In this document: positions 1 through 5,052 of the stretch, one piece after another
Layout: every line of letters begins with the position of its first letter
Position numbering within the stretch: position 1 is the stretch's first letter
Assembly: GCA_025927935.1 (NCBI GenBank)
Contig: JAICKM010000259.1
Location: 1 to 8,803 of the forward strand
Reading direction: 5' to 3'
Source: Chloroflexia bacterium
Lineage (GTDB): Bacteria; Chloroflexota; Chloroflexia; QHBQ01; JADMIH01
DNA: 8,803 nt
Program-made: the position numbers and the translations under genes
The notes under the pieces: generated by a model
What the model was told of the DNA's origin: nothing
What the model saw: only the letters and a program-made list of their open reading frames with translations
Databases searched by the model: none

Positions 1-144
1 CTGCTGAAGGTGTTCCAGAGCCTGCCCACCTACCTGATCACCAAGCACGAAGTCACGGAAATCAGTGTCGTGTTCGCGGCGAGCGGCGCGCTGCTGGTCG
101 CCCTGGCCCTGGCTCTGGCCCTGCGCTGGAACCCCCTGCCCTGA
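1..144 (+). CDS. C-terminal fragment of a membrane protein (5' end outside window)
   Basis: Frame 1 is open from the window edge to TGA at 142-144 and gives 47 residues. Codons almost all end in G or C, as in the other genes here, so it is very likely coding. The fragment has a polar stretch around residues 13-20 (ITKHEVTE). A strongly hydrophobic segment follows at about residues 22-42 (VVFAASGALLVALALALAL), and the tail is short and basic/aromatic (RWNPLP). This looks like a final transmembrane helix. The family cannot be named from this piece. No clear T-rich terminator directly follows the stop, but the hairpin at 180-222 lies 36 bp downstream. Confidence 0.75.
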   Translation: MLKVFQSLPTYLITKHEVTEISVVFAASGALLVALALALALRWNPLP

Positions 145-179
145 GCCGGTAGGCCGCACAATTCCTGGCGACAGAACGT

Positions 180-222
180 AGAGCGCGAAGACGGCGGATG
201 CCGGCCCTGTTCTTCGCGCTCT
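180..222. repeat. Perfect 12-bp inverted repeat
   Basis: AGAGCGCGAAGA at 180-191 is exactly complementary to TCTTCGCGCTCT at 211-222, with a 19-nt loop. The right arm is followed by GCGCGTCTTTGCC, which has only a short T run. It could act as a weak terminator for the membrane-protein gene that stops at 144, or be a dispersed palindromic element. Its left arm begins with the same AGAGCGCG as the hairpin after the GH32 gene at 4674-4721. Confidence 0.6.
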
Positions 223-302
223 GCGCGTCTTTGCCGGGTCTAGCCACGGCGCAGGCGCCGCTGCCGGGGAGACTGACATCCGTTCCTGAGCGCCGTTTAC
301 CT

Positions 303-358
303 ACCGCGAAGAATAGAACTAATATAAGTTATCTCCTCGTACTTCGCGCCTTCGCGGT
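303..358. repeat. 9-bp inverted repeat around an AT-richer loop
   Basis: ACCGCGAAG (303-311) pairs perfectly with CTTCGCGGT (350-358). The left arm can alternatively pair over six bases with CTTCGC at 342-347. The loop (312-349) is the most AT-rich part of the region. The right side reads CTTCGCGCCTTCGCGGT, a phrase like the arms of the 180-222 element, so both may be degenerate copies of one intergenic palindrome family. Confidence 0.45.
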
Positions 359-387
359 GCATTGATGCACGGATGTCGGGGAGAATC

Positions 388-416
388 TTGCCGCTGCTCA
401 GGCGGTATGCTACAAT
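388..416 (+). promoter_or_regulatory. Sigma70-like promoter for the DUF6916 gene
   Basis: TTGCCG at 388-393 (4/6 to TTGACA) and TACAAT at 411-416 (5/6 to TATAAT) are separated by 17 bp, the optimal spacing. A start near 423 would leave a leader of about 40 nt before the ATG at 462. The match is good for so GC-rich a background, but it is sequence-based only. Confidence 0.5.
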
Positions 417-461
417 GGTCGCGCATCAGACGCGACAGCACGCCCATCGGACGGAGACCCC

Positions 462-773
462 ATGTTAGAGACGTTCACCGCGCAGACCTTTACGCCCCTG
501 GTCGGACAGACTTTCCGCGTCCGGCACGCGGGCGGGCCGCTCGTCGAGATCGAACTGATCAAAGTCACCGAGTGGGGCAGCCTGGGATCCGGGGGCCGGG
601 CCGGCGGCCCGCCGCGCACCCCGTTTGCCCTGCTGTTTCGCGGCACACAGGCCGCCCTCTTGCCCCAGCAGATCTATGCCGTGGAACACGATCAGTTGGG
701 CGCCTTCGATCTGTTCATCGTGCCGGTCGGCCCCGACGCCGCGGGCATGCGCTATGAGGCGATCTTCACCTAG
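462..773 (+). CDS. DUF6916-type small protein associated with tail-collar genes
   Basis: A soluble protein of 103 residues with no signal peptide or membrane segment. Three parts match what I know of the DUF6916 family. The N-terminus has an F-x4-VGQTFRV pattern (residues 10-20). The centre is PFALLFRGTQ (54-63), followed by LLPQQIYAVEH (66-76). The end is LFIVPVGPDAAGMRYEAIF (84-102). Biochemical function is unknown. As I recall, members of this family often lie beside MdpB/tail-collar genes, and here the gene faces such a cluster: its stop at 773 is 9 bp from the stop of the convergent GNAT gene. The start is supported by GGAG at 453-456, five bases before ATG, and by the promoter at 388-416. 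It is about the usual length. Between residues 41 and 52 lies a Gly/Ala/Pro-rich loop that looks locally expanded. Family assignment is from memory of the conserved motifs. Confidence 0.82.
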   Translation: MLETFTAQTFTPLVGQTFRVRHAGGPLVEIELIKVTEWGSLGSGGRAGGPPRTPFALLFRGTQAALLPQQIYAVEHDQLGAFDLFIVPVGPDAAGMRYEAIFT

Positions 774-775
774 GG

Positions 776-799
776 TCCCTGGCTACGGCTGCCCAGGGG
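776..799. terminator. Possible hairpin at convergent gene ends
   Basis: CCCTGG (777-782) pairs with CCAGGG (793-798), and a T/G wobble pair at 776/799 can extend it. The loop contains the GNAT stop codon. It sits exactly where the DUF6916 and GNAT genes converge. There is no T run on either side, so it would be at best a weak or Rho-assisted terminator. Confidence 0.25.
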
Positions 800-1256
800 T
801 CCAGTCCATCCGGTAGTAGACGCCATACTCCCCCGTTTTGGTAAAGCCCAGGCGCGTATACAGGCGCAAGGCCGGGTTGAACTGCTCCACGTGGATGCTG
901 AGCGATTTGCGCGCCTGGGCGGCCTCGGCCATCAGGTCGCGCAGCAGCCGGGTGCCGATGCCCGTGTTGCGGTAGGCGGGCAGCAGGGCGATGTCCACGA
1001 TGCGGATCTCGCGCGGCCAGCGAGCCACATAGAGCCGCCCGGCGGGTTGCCCGTCCGCCAGGATGATCTGGAAAGCCGCCCCGGTATAATGCTCCTGATA
1101 ATGCCGGTGCTGGGCCGTGAATTGCATCGTCAGGAAGGCTTCCTTTTGCGCCGCATCCCAATCGGTCTGCGCCAGTTCCGCCTCCCGCGTGCCGGCGTAG
1201 ACCTGATACAGGAACGGCAAGTCGTCGGGTTCAATGGGACGTAAGGTGATATTCAT
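783..1256 (-). CDS. GNAT-family N-acetyltransferase
   Basis: A 157-residue single-domain GNAT protein predicted to transfer an acetyl group from acetyl-CoA to an amine; the substrate is unknown. The N-terminus NITLRPIEPDDLPFLYQVY (2-20) is a typical GNAT beta1-alpha1. Motif A is VDIALLPAYRNTGIGTRLL (87-105), with the acetyl-CoA pyrophosphate-binding R-x-x-G-x-G at R96-G101. Motif B-like sequence is SIHVEQFNPALRLYTRLGF (120-138), and the chain ends at YYRMDW (147-152). The start at 1256 is preferred over an in-frame ATG at 1286 because the latter lies in the loop of a GC-rich hairpin and would add ten atypical residues; the Shine-Dalgarno at 1256 is weak. It is the last gene downstream of three tail-collar genes, 84 bp after the third, and may be expressed with them. 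It could modify those proteins or act on an unrelated small molecule; the sequence does not decide. Confidence 0.88.
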   Translation of the reverse strand: MNITLRPIEPDDLPFLYQVYAGTREAELAQTDWDAAQKEAFLTMQFTAQHRHYQEHYTGAAFQIILADGQPAGRLYVARWPREIRIVDIALLPAYRNTGIGTRLLRDLMAEAAQARKSLSIHVEQFNPALRLYTRLGFTKTGEYGVYYRMDWTPGQP

Positions 1257-1271
1257 GACACTTTCAGCCAG

Positions 1272-1298
1272 ACCGCCGGGCGTCATCCGCCCGGCGGT
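1272..1298 (-). promoter_or_regulatory. GC-rich hairpin between the last collar gene and the GNAT gene
   Basis: A perfect 10-bp stem (1272-1281 with 1289-1298) closes a 7-nt loop (1282-1288). No T run follows in the minus direction, so it is not a classical terminator. In RNA it would lie about 15 nt upstream of the GNAT ATG and could stabilise the upstream collar mRNA or reduce GNAT translation. It covers the alternative upstream ATG at 1286, which argues against use of that codon. Confidence 0.5.
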
Positions 1299-1340
1299 TC
1301 GCTTATTCGCTGTATAGGTATAGGCAGGTGCGGCGCCCGC

Positions 1341-1868
1341 CTAGCCGCGCGGCGGAAAGACGCCTTGCAGCGCGATACAGAAGTTGAGCGTCAGGTACGG
1401 CTGCATGTTGTTGTGCGGCTGGTCGCCGCCCGCCGGGGCCAGCGCCTGTGGGGCCATCTGCACCAGATTCTGCGTGCTGTTTTGCTGATAGGCGTTGGCG
1501 TAGCGGGCCAGCGCGTTGCCCGCCGGTTGGGGGCTGTCGCCCAGCGTATTGTTTGCGCGTAAAGTGTGGCTGTGGGCCGGAATCTCGCTTTGCAGCAGAG
1601 TCACCGTATCGGAGCCGCCCATCTGGCCCAGATCATAGATTGACAGCCCCGGCCCAGGCTGGTTGCCGCCCACGTGGAGCGGGGCGCTGCCCTGCACGTC
1701 GGGCAGCGCAAAAGTGCTTTTGCCGTCGCCGCCGTAGGTCGTGCCGAGCAGGGAGAACAGCGCGGTATTCTGGGAGATGGGCATAAGCTGGCCGTCGCAG
1801 AACGCCCAGCCGCGCGGCGCGAAGTTGAACGGGAAAATGCGGATCTCCGCGACAAAAGGATCGGCCAT
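1341..1868 (-). CDS. Phage tail collar domain protein (MdpB-like), third of three
   Basis: 175 residues. The N-terminal phage tail collar domain (about residues 5-66) carries GWAFCDGQ (20-27), LGTTYGGDG (41-49) and FALPDVQGS (53-61). Then comes a variable middle with IPAHSH (96-101), and the conserved C-terminus PHNNMQPYLTLNFCIALQG (151-169). This is the architecture of 'microcystin-dependent protein' homologues, not of a whole tail fibre. No signal peptide is visible. Compared with its two upstream paralogues it has VQGS where they have LRGR, and an extra Gly/Pro-rich insertion near 68-80, making it the most divergent copy. Translation is probably coupled: the stop TAG of the preceding gene (1878-1880) overlaps the AGGAGG ribosome binding site, nine bases before this ATG. 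The molecular role of the family in bacteria without phages is unknown. Confidence 0.92.
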   Translation of the reverse strand: MADPFVAEIRIFPFNFAPRGWAFCDGQLMPISQNTALFSLLGTTYGGDGKSTFALPDVQGSAPLHVGGNQPGPGLSIYDLGQMGGSDTVTLLQSEIPAHSHTLRANNTLGDSPQPAGNALARYANAYQQNSTQNLVQMAPQALAPAGGDQPHNNMQPYLTLNFCIALQGVFPPRG

Positions 1869-1877
1869 GGGAGCCTC

Positions 1878-2387
1878 CTAGCTCGGCGAGGGATAGATCC
1901 CAAACAGGGAAATGATGAAGTTGAGGCCCAGATAGGGCTGTAGATTGGTATGCGGCTGGCTACCGCCCACCGGGCCGATGGCGGTGGGCGCCATGTTGAC
2001 CGTGGGCACGTCCTCCAGGTAGAAGTCCACTCCGGCGGTGCGCGACTGGGCCGTGACCGCGCCCACGGGATCGGGGCTGGACCCCAGATCGGCGGAAGCC
2101 AGGAACGGGTGCGTGTGGGCGGGGATCTGGGACACGGTGAGCGTGATCGCCTCGGCGCCCCCGGTCTCCGCCAGGATGAAGCCGTTGCCCTGGTGGAGCG
2201 GGATGCGACCGCGCAGATCGGGCAGGGCAAAGGTTTCCTGCCCGTCGCCGCCGTAGGTTGTGCCGATTAGATTAAACAGCGTCTCGTTCTCGGCGATGGG
2301 CAGGATGGCGCCGTCGCAGAACATCCAGCCGGCCGGGGCGAAGTTACCCGCAAAAATACGGATCTCGCCGACATAGGGTTGGGCCAT
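1878..2387 (-). CDS. Phage tail collar domain protein (MdpB-like), second of three
   Basis: 169 residues with the same layout as its neighbours. The collar domain (about 5-67) has GWMFCDGAILPI (20-31), IGTTYGGDGQ (41-50) and FALPDLRGR (53-61). The proline-histidine turn is IPAHTHPF (88-95), and the C-terminus is GGSQPHTNLQPYLGLNF (141-157). The middle, about 97-137, is variable and probably forms the exposed, binding-competent region, as in tail proteins generally (inference). The start ATG is preceded by AGGAG within a 13-bp gap after the first collar gene. Cysteine 24 is conserved in all three proteins in GW-x-FC, but the C-terminal LNFC/LTFC cysteine of the other two is Ile here. Cytoplasmic or exported by an unrecognised route; no signal peptide is seen. 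Confidence 0.93.
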   Translation of the reverse strand: MAQPYVGEIRIFAGNFAPAGWMFCDGAILPIAENETLFNLIGTTYGGDGQETFALPDLRGRIPLHQGNGFILAETGGAEAITLTVSQIPAHTHPFLASADLGSSPDPVGAVTAQSRTAGVDFYLEDVPTVNMAPTAIGPVGGSQPHTNLQPYLGLNFIISLFGIYPSPS

Positions 2388-2400
2388 GGGTCGATCTCCT

Positions 2401-2913
2401 CTAATTCTGCGATGGGAAAATGCCGATCAGGGCAATGCAAAACGTGAGCGCCAGGAAGGGCTGCATGTTGAGATGCGCCTGGCTGCCGCCGACGTTGGGC
2501 ACAGTCGCGGGAGTGACCGCCGCCAGATTGGTGGGCGGCCCGTAGATCTGATTCACCGTCCGCGCCAGCACGTTCCCCGCGCCGTTGCTGAACGGGACCG
2601 GCGCGTCGCCGTCGGTCTTGGAGGCGTTGAGAGCGTGGGTATGCGCCGGCAACTCGGCCACCGACAGCGTGTGCGCCTGCTCCCCGCCCCGTTCGCCCAG
2701 CGTGTGCCCATTGCCCATGTGGATCGGGGCGCGACCCCGCAGATCCGGGAGCGCGAAATTCACTCGCCCATCGCCCCCATAGGTGGTGCCCAGCAGCGAG
2801 AACAGGGCCTGGTTCTGACTAATGGGCAGCAGTTGGCCGTTGCAGAACGCCCAGCCCTGCGGGGCATAGGTAAAGCTCACGATCCGGATCTCGCTCAGAA
2901 AAGGATCGGCCAT
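2401..2913 (-). CDS. Phage tail collar domain protein (MdpB-like), first of three
   Basis: 170 residues from the chosen start. The frame is open further upstream to an ATG at 3012, but the extension (rich in Arg and Ala) is unlike the family. The ATG at 2913 has AAGGAG at good spacing, and it begins MADPFLSEIRI, aligning exactly with the third paralogue's MADPFVAEIRI. The collar domain spans about residues 5-67 with GWAFCNGQLLPISQN (20-34), LGTTYGGDG (41-49) and FALPDLRGRAPIH (53-65). LPAHTHAL (88-95) and QPFLALTFCIALIGIF (151-166) complete the pattern. It heads the operon of collar, collar, collar and GNAT genes, with gaps of 13, 9 and 84 bp. Three tandem copies of this size are a recurrent arrangement in my recollection of bacterial genomes. 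There are no capsid, baseplate, terminase or lysis genes around, so this is a resident cassette and not a prophage remnant. Confidence 0.93.
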   Translation of the reverse strand: MADPFLSEIRIVSFTYAPQGWAFCNGQLLPISQNQALFSLLGTTYGGDGRVNFALPDLRGRAPIHMGNGHTLGERGGEQAHTLSVAELPAHTHALNASKTDGDAPVPFSNGAGNVLARTVNQIYGPPTNLAAVTPATVPNVGGSQAHLNMQPFLALTFCIALIGIFPSQN

Positions 2914-2951
2914 ACGAGTCTCCTTGTTGTAGGTGTACAGGCCATGGGAAC

Positions 2952-3019
2952 CGCGGGCAAGGGCCGCCCGCGCCGGACAGCCCCGGTCGCTATCGATTGA
3001 TCGACGCCGCACATCGGCG
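2952..3019 (-). promoter_or_regulatory. Hairpin-rich leader of the collar operon
   Basis: If transcription starts near 3036, the collar mRNA has a leader of about 120 nt with three small inverted repeats. They are CGCCG (3005-3009) with CGGCG (3015-3019), TCGAT (2993-2997) with ATCGA (3000-3004), and CGCGGGC (2952-2958) with GCCCGCG (2966-2972). The near-palindrome TCGAT-TG-ATCGA could instead be a protein-binding operator between the divergent collar and GH32 genes. Neither role is proven. Confidence 0.35.
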
Positions 3020-3042
3020 CGAGCGCAACTATCGTTTCCAAC

Positions 3043-3051
3043 AGTATAGCA
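3043..3051 (-). promoter_or_regulatory. Extended -10 promoter for the collar operon
   Basis: Read on the minus strand, TGCTATACT contains an extended -10 (TG-n-TATACT, 5/6 to TATAAT in the hexamer). No recognisable -35 lies 16-18 bp upstream (GC-rich), which fits an extended -10 promoter. A second exact TATAAT occurs on the same strand at 3088-3093, but it also lacks a correctly spaced -35. Confidence 0.4.
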
Positions 3052-3104
3052 GGGAACGCGGCGGGCGGGGACGGGCCATCCTTCCCCATTATACGAGTCC
3101 TGTC

Positions 3105-3120
3105 AAGGACCGAAGTCCTT
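3105..3120. promoter_or_regulatory. Small UUCG-loop hairpin between divergent genes
   Basis: AAGGAC (3105-3110) pairs with GTCCTT (3115-3120) around a 4-nt loop. On the minus strand the loop is TTCG closed by a C-G pair, the exceptionally stable tetraloop context. In the minus direction it would precede both TATA-like boxes and not be transcribed from the proposed promoter. In the plus direction it would lie in the GH32 leader, about 60 nt before the ATG. Confidence 0.35.
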
Positions 3121-3179
3121 ATTCACGGGCGGGCCGCACAGGTTGCGCCGTGCAGAGGAAGAGCAGAAAGGTGAATCGC

Positions 3180-4658
3180 ATGCAACCCGACGATGCAACC
3201 AATCTTAGCCATCGAGCGGCCGATGACCAACCGGCCGGGCCGGACAGCCGGATCAGCGATACCCAGCGGCCTCGCTATCACTTTATGCCGCCGGCCAACT
3301 GGATGAACGACCCGAACGGGCTGATCCACTGGCGGGGCGCCTATCACCTGTTCTACCAGTACAACCCGCACGGCCCCTTCTGGGGCACGATCCAATGGGG
3401 CCACGCCGTCAGCACCGATCTGGTGCATTGGACCCATCTGCCGGTGGCGCTGGCGCCCACGCCCGGATCGTATGACGGCGACGGCTGCTTTTCGGGCTGC
3501 GCGGTGGACCAGGACGGCGTGCCGACCATCATCTACACGGGGGTGCAGGACACGCAGCAGCGGCCCTGCATCGCCACCAGCAGCGACAATTTGCGCACCT
3601 GGCGGAAATACCCCGGCAACCCGGTGATCGCCGGGCCGCCCGCCGGCCTGGATGTGCTCGGCTTCCGCGATCATTCGGTCTGGCGCGAGGGCGACACCTG
3701 GTACCAGGTGATCGGGTCGGGCATCAGGGGCCAGGGCGGCGCCGCCCTGCTCTATCGCTCGCCGGACCTGTTGCAGTGGGAGTACCTGCACCCGCTCTTT
3801 GTGGGCGACCGGAATCAAACCCAACCGATCTGGACCGGCGGGATGTGGGAATGCCCCGACTTTTTTGCCCTGGGCGACCGGCATGTACTGATCGTCTCGG
3901 TCTGGGACGACGAGCGCCTCTACTACCCGGTCTACTTCACCGGCGCCTACACAAATCACCACTTTACGCCGGACTCGGCGCAGCGGCTGGACTTCGGCGC
4001 CAGCTTCTACGCGCCGCAATCGATGAGGGATGCCCAGGGCCGGCGCATCATGTGGGGCTGGTTGCGCGAGGAGCGCGATAGCGCGGCGCAGTTGGCGGCG
4101 GGCTGGTCGGGGGTGATGTCGCTGCCGCGCATCGTGGCCTTGCGGCCCGACGGCACGCTGGACATCCGCCCGGCGCCGGAACTGGCGCTGCTGCGCGGCG
4201 CACACCATCGGTTACAGGATCGCCGGCTCACGCCGGAGGCGCCCGCCGATCTCGCGGAGGTACGCGGCGACACCCTGGAGATCGTGGCCGAGTTCGCGTT
4301 GGGCGACGCGACCGAAGTAGGAGTGGTCTTGCGGCGCGCGCCGCAGCAGGAGGAACAGACCGGCGTTTACTATGATCGCCGTACCCAGCAGGTCGTGGTG
4401 GACGGCAGCCGGTCGAGTTTGAGCGCCGCCGCCACGCGGGTGGTAGCCGGCGGACCGCTGGCCGTGGCGCAAGGCGAGACGGTACGGCTCCATATTTTCC
4501 TGGACCGCTCGGTGGTCGAAGTGTTCGCCAACGAGCAGACCTGCATCACCGAGCGCATCTATCCCACGCGCCCGGACAGTCTGGGCCTGGCGCTGCTTGT
4601 CCGGGGCGGCACGGCCCACCTGACCGCGCTCGATGTGTGGGAACTGGAATCGATCTAG
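3180..4658 (+). CDS. Glycoside hydrolase family 32 (beta-fructofuranosidase / levanase / sucrose-6-phosphate hydrolase type)
   Basis: 492 residues, normal for GH32; a retaining enzyme that removes terminal beta-fructosyl units from sucrose, fructans or sucrose-6-phosphate. The five-bladed propeller starts with WMNDPNG (41-47), nucleophile D44. Then come YHLFYQYNP (55-63), FRDH (162-165) with transition-state-stabilising D164, and MWECPDFF (222-229) with acid/base E224. The C-terminal beta-sandwich (about 350-490) ends with the typical LHIFLDRSVVEVFANE and ITERIYP. His165 replaces the Pro of the canonical RDP motif. The ATG at 3180 has AAAGGTG upstream; the frame is open back to 2997, but that extension is Arg-rich and unlike the family. 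The hydrophilic N-terminus lacks a signal peptide, so the enzyme is probably cytoplasmic and needs imported sugar. No sugar transporter, fructokinase or regulator is adjacent. It is divergent from the collar operon, 266 bp between starts. Exact substrate cannot be told from sequence. Confidence 0.95.
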   Translation: MQPDDATNLSHRAADDQPAGPDSRISDTQRPRYHFMPPANWMNDPNGLIHWRGAYHLFYQYNPHGPFWGTIQWGHAVSTDLVHWTHLPVALAPTPGSYDGDGCFSGCAVDQDGVPTIIYTGVQDTQQRPCIATSSDNLRTWRKYPGNPVIAGPPAGLDVLGFRDHSVWREGDTWYQVIGSGIRGQGGAALLYRSPDLLQWEYLHPLFVGDRNQTQPIWTGGMWECPDFFALGDRHVLIVSVWDDERLYYPVYFTGAYTNHHFTPDSAQRLDFGASFYAPQSMRDAQGRRIMWGWLREERDSAAQLAAGWSGVMSLPRIVALRPDGTLDIRPAPELALLRGAHHRLQDRRLTPEAPADLAEVRGDTLEIVAEFALGDATEVGVVLRRAPQQEEQTGVYYDRRTQQVVVDGSRSSLSAAATRVVAGGPLAVAQGETVRLHIFLDRSVVEVFANEQTCITERIYPTRPDSLGLALLVRGGTAHLTALDVWELESI

Positions 4659-4675
4659 CCCGCGCAGGGGCGCAG

Positions 4676-4724
4676 AGCGCGCCGATGATCTGTGGTGGGT
4701 TTTCTTTGTGCTCGGCGCGCTTTT
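4676..4724 (+). terminator. Terminator-like hairpin after GH32
   Basis: AGCGCGCCGA (4676-4685) is exactly complementary to TCGGCGCGCT (4712-4721), followed by TTT (4 T in all, 4721-4724). It begins 18 bp after the GH32 stop. The loop is long (26 nt) and T/G-rich, which is atypical for an intrinsic terminator. Arm sequence and layout resemble the 180-222 palindrome, so it may be a palindromic repeat recruited as a terminator. Confidence 0.45.
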
Positions 4725-4770
4725 GCGGCGCCGGTTCACGGCGGATGATCGAATATAGGCCGTGGAAGGA

Positions 4771-4799
4771 TTGCTTTTGCGGCCAACCCGGTGTATGAT
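4771..4799 (+). promoter_or_regulatory. Sigma70-like promoter for the secreted-protein gene
   Basis: TTGCTT (4771-4776; 3/6) and TATGAT (4794-4799; 5/6) are 17 bp apart. An overlapping GATAAT at 4797-4802 could shift the start slightly. Transcription from about 4806 would produce a leader of about 247 nt before the ATG at 5053. Confidence 0.45.
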
Positions 4800-4805
4800 A
4801 ATAGG

Positions 4806-5052
4806 CAAGCCCGGTAGTTCTTCCGTAAGTCGTTCTCCTCCTACGATCTGTACCGGCGTTCCTGGGGCCACTCTTATGGTGGGGATGGACGCAGACTTCC
4901 ATCCAGGCCGGGCACCGCGGCTCGTTGCAAAGCCGTCGTGCCGCAGATGCGGCAGCCGGCCGGCGCGGGGCATGTCACTATGGCGCTACCACGCGGAGAT
5001 GCCCCGCGCCTCTCGTGATCCACAATCTTTAGCGGACAGAGGAGAGACACTC
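4806..5052 (+). promoter_or_regulatory. Long, highly structured 5' leader
   Basis: No gene with its own ribosome binding site is seen here, but perfect inverted repeats are dense. They are CCGGTA/TACCGG (4811-4816, 4851-4856), CCAC/GTGG (4868-4871, 4879-4882), GGATGGA/TCCATCC (4883-4889, 4898-4904), GGCAC/GTGCC (4911-4915, 4938-4942) enclosing CGGCT/AGCCG (4918-4922, 4931-4935), and TGCCGC/GCGGCA (4939-4944, 4949-4954). Last is a 12-bp stem GGCGCGGGGCAT (4962-4973) with 4999-5010. The GGCAC and TGCCGC stems share bases and exclude each other, as in switching RNAs. The final stem ends 29 nt before the Shine-Dalgarno. It may be a regulatory leader or riboswitch-like RNA, but no known class could be assigned. 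Confidence 0.45.

Larger units (their letters stand above)
145..461. other. Intergenic region with palindromes and a promoter
   Basis: This 317-bp stretch contains no convincing gene. Short open frames on both strands lack ribosome binding sites and family resemblance. It holds a perfect 12-bp inverted repeat (180-222), a 9-bp inverted repeat around an AT-richer loop (303-358), a small hairpin GTGCA-TTGA-TGCAC (357-370) and a sigma70-like promoter just before the next gene (388-416). Confidence 0.7.

Noticed and set aside
362..757. Plus-strand open frame overlapping the DUF6916 gene
   Set aside because: Out of frame with the recognisable DUF6916 product. Arg/Pro-rich translation and no ribosome binding site indicate a shadow frame.
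1341..2913. Prophage or tailocin region
   Set aside because: Only collar-domain proteins are present. No sheath, tube, baseplate, terminase, capsid, integrase, holin or lysin gene accompanies them in the window.
2914..3012. N-terminal extension of the first collar protein
   Set aside because: The extension does not align with paralogues, while the ATG at 2913 has a good ribosome binding site and matches the third copy's start.
3123..4208. Long antisense open frame within GH32
   Set aside because: A GC-rich shadow of the GH32 frame; its Arg/His/Gly-rich product has no recognisable domain or ribosome binding site.
4901..4960. c-di-GMP class I (GEMM) riboswitch, suggested by GCAAAGCC at 4927-4934
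   Set aside because: The paired CACGCACAGGGCAAACC-like half, GAAA tetraloop and receptor are not found. The string sits in the loop of a simple hairpin.
4806..5010. c-di-AMP (ydaO) or cobalamin riboswitch, suggested by GGGGCCACTC
   Set aside because: The GGGGTGAATC and CAGCTAACC signatures of ydaO and the full B12 box context are absent.
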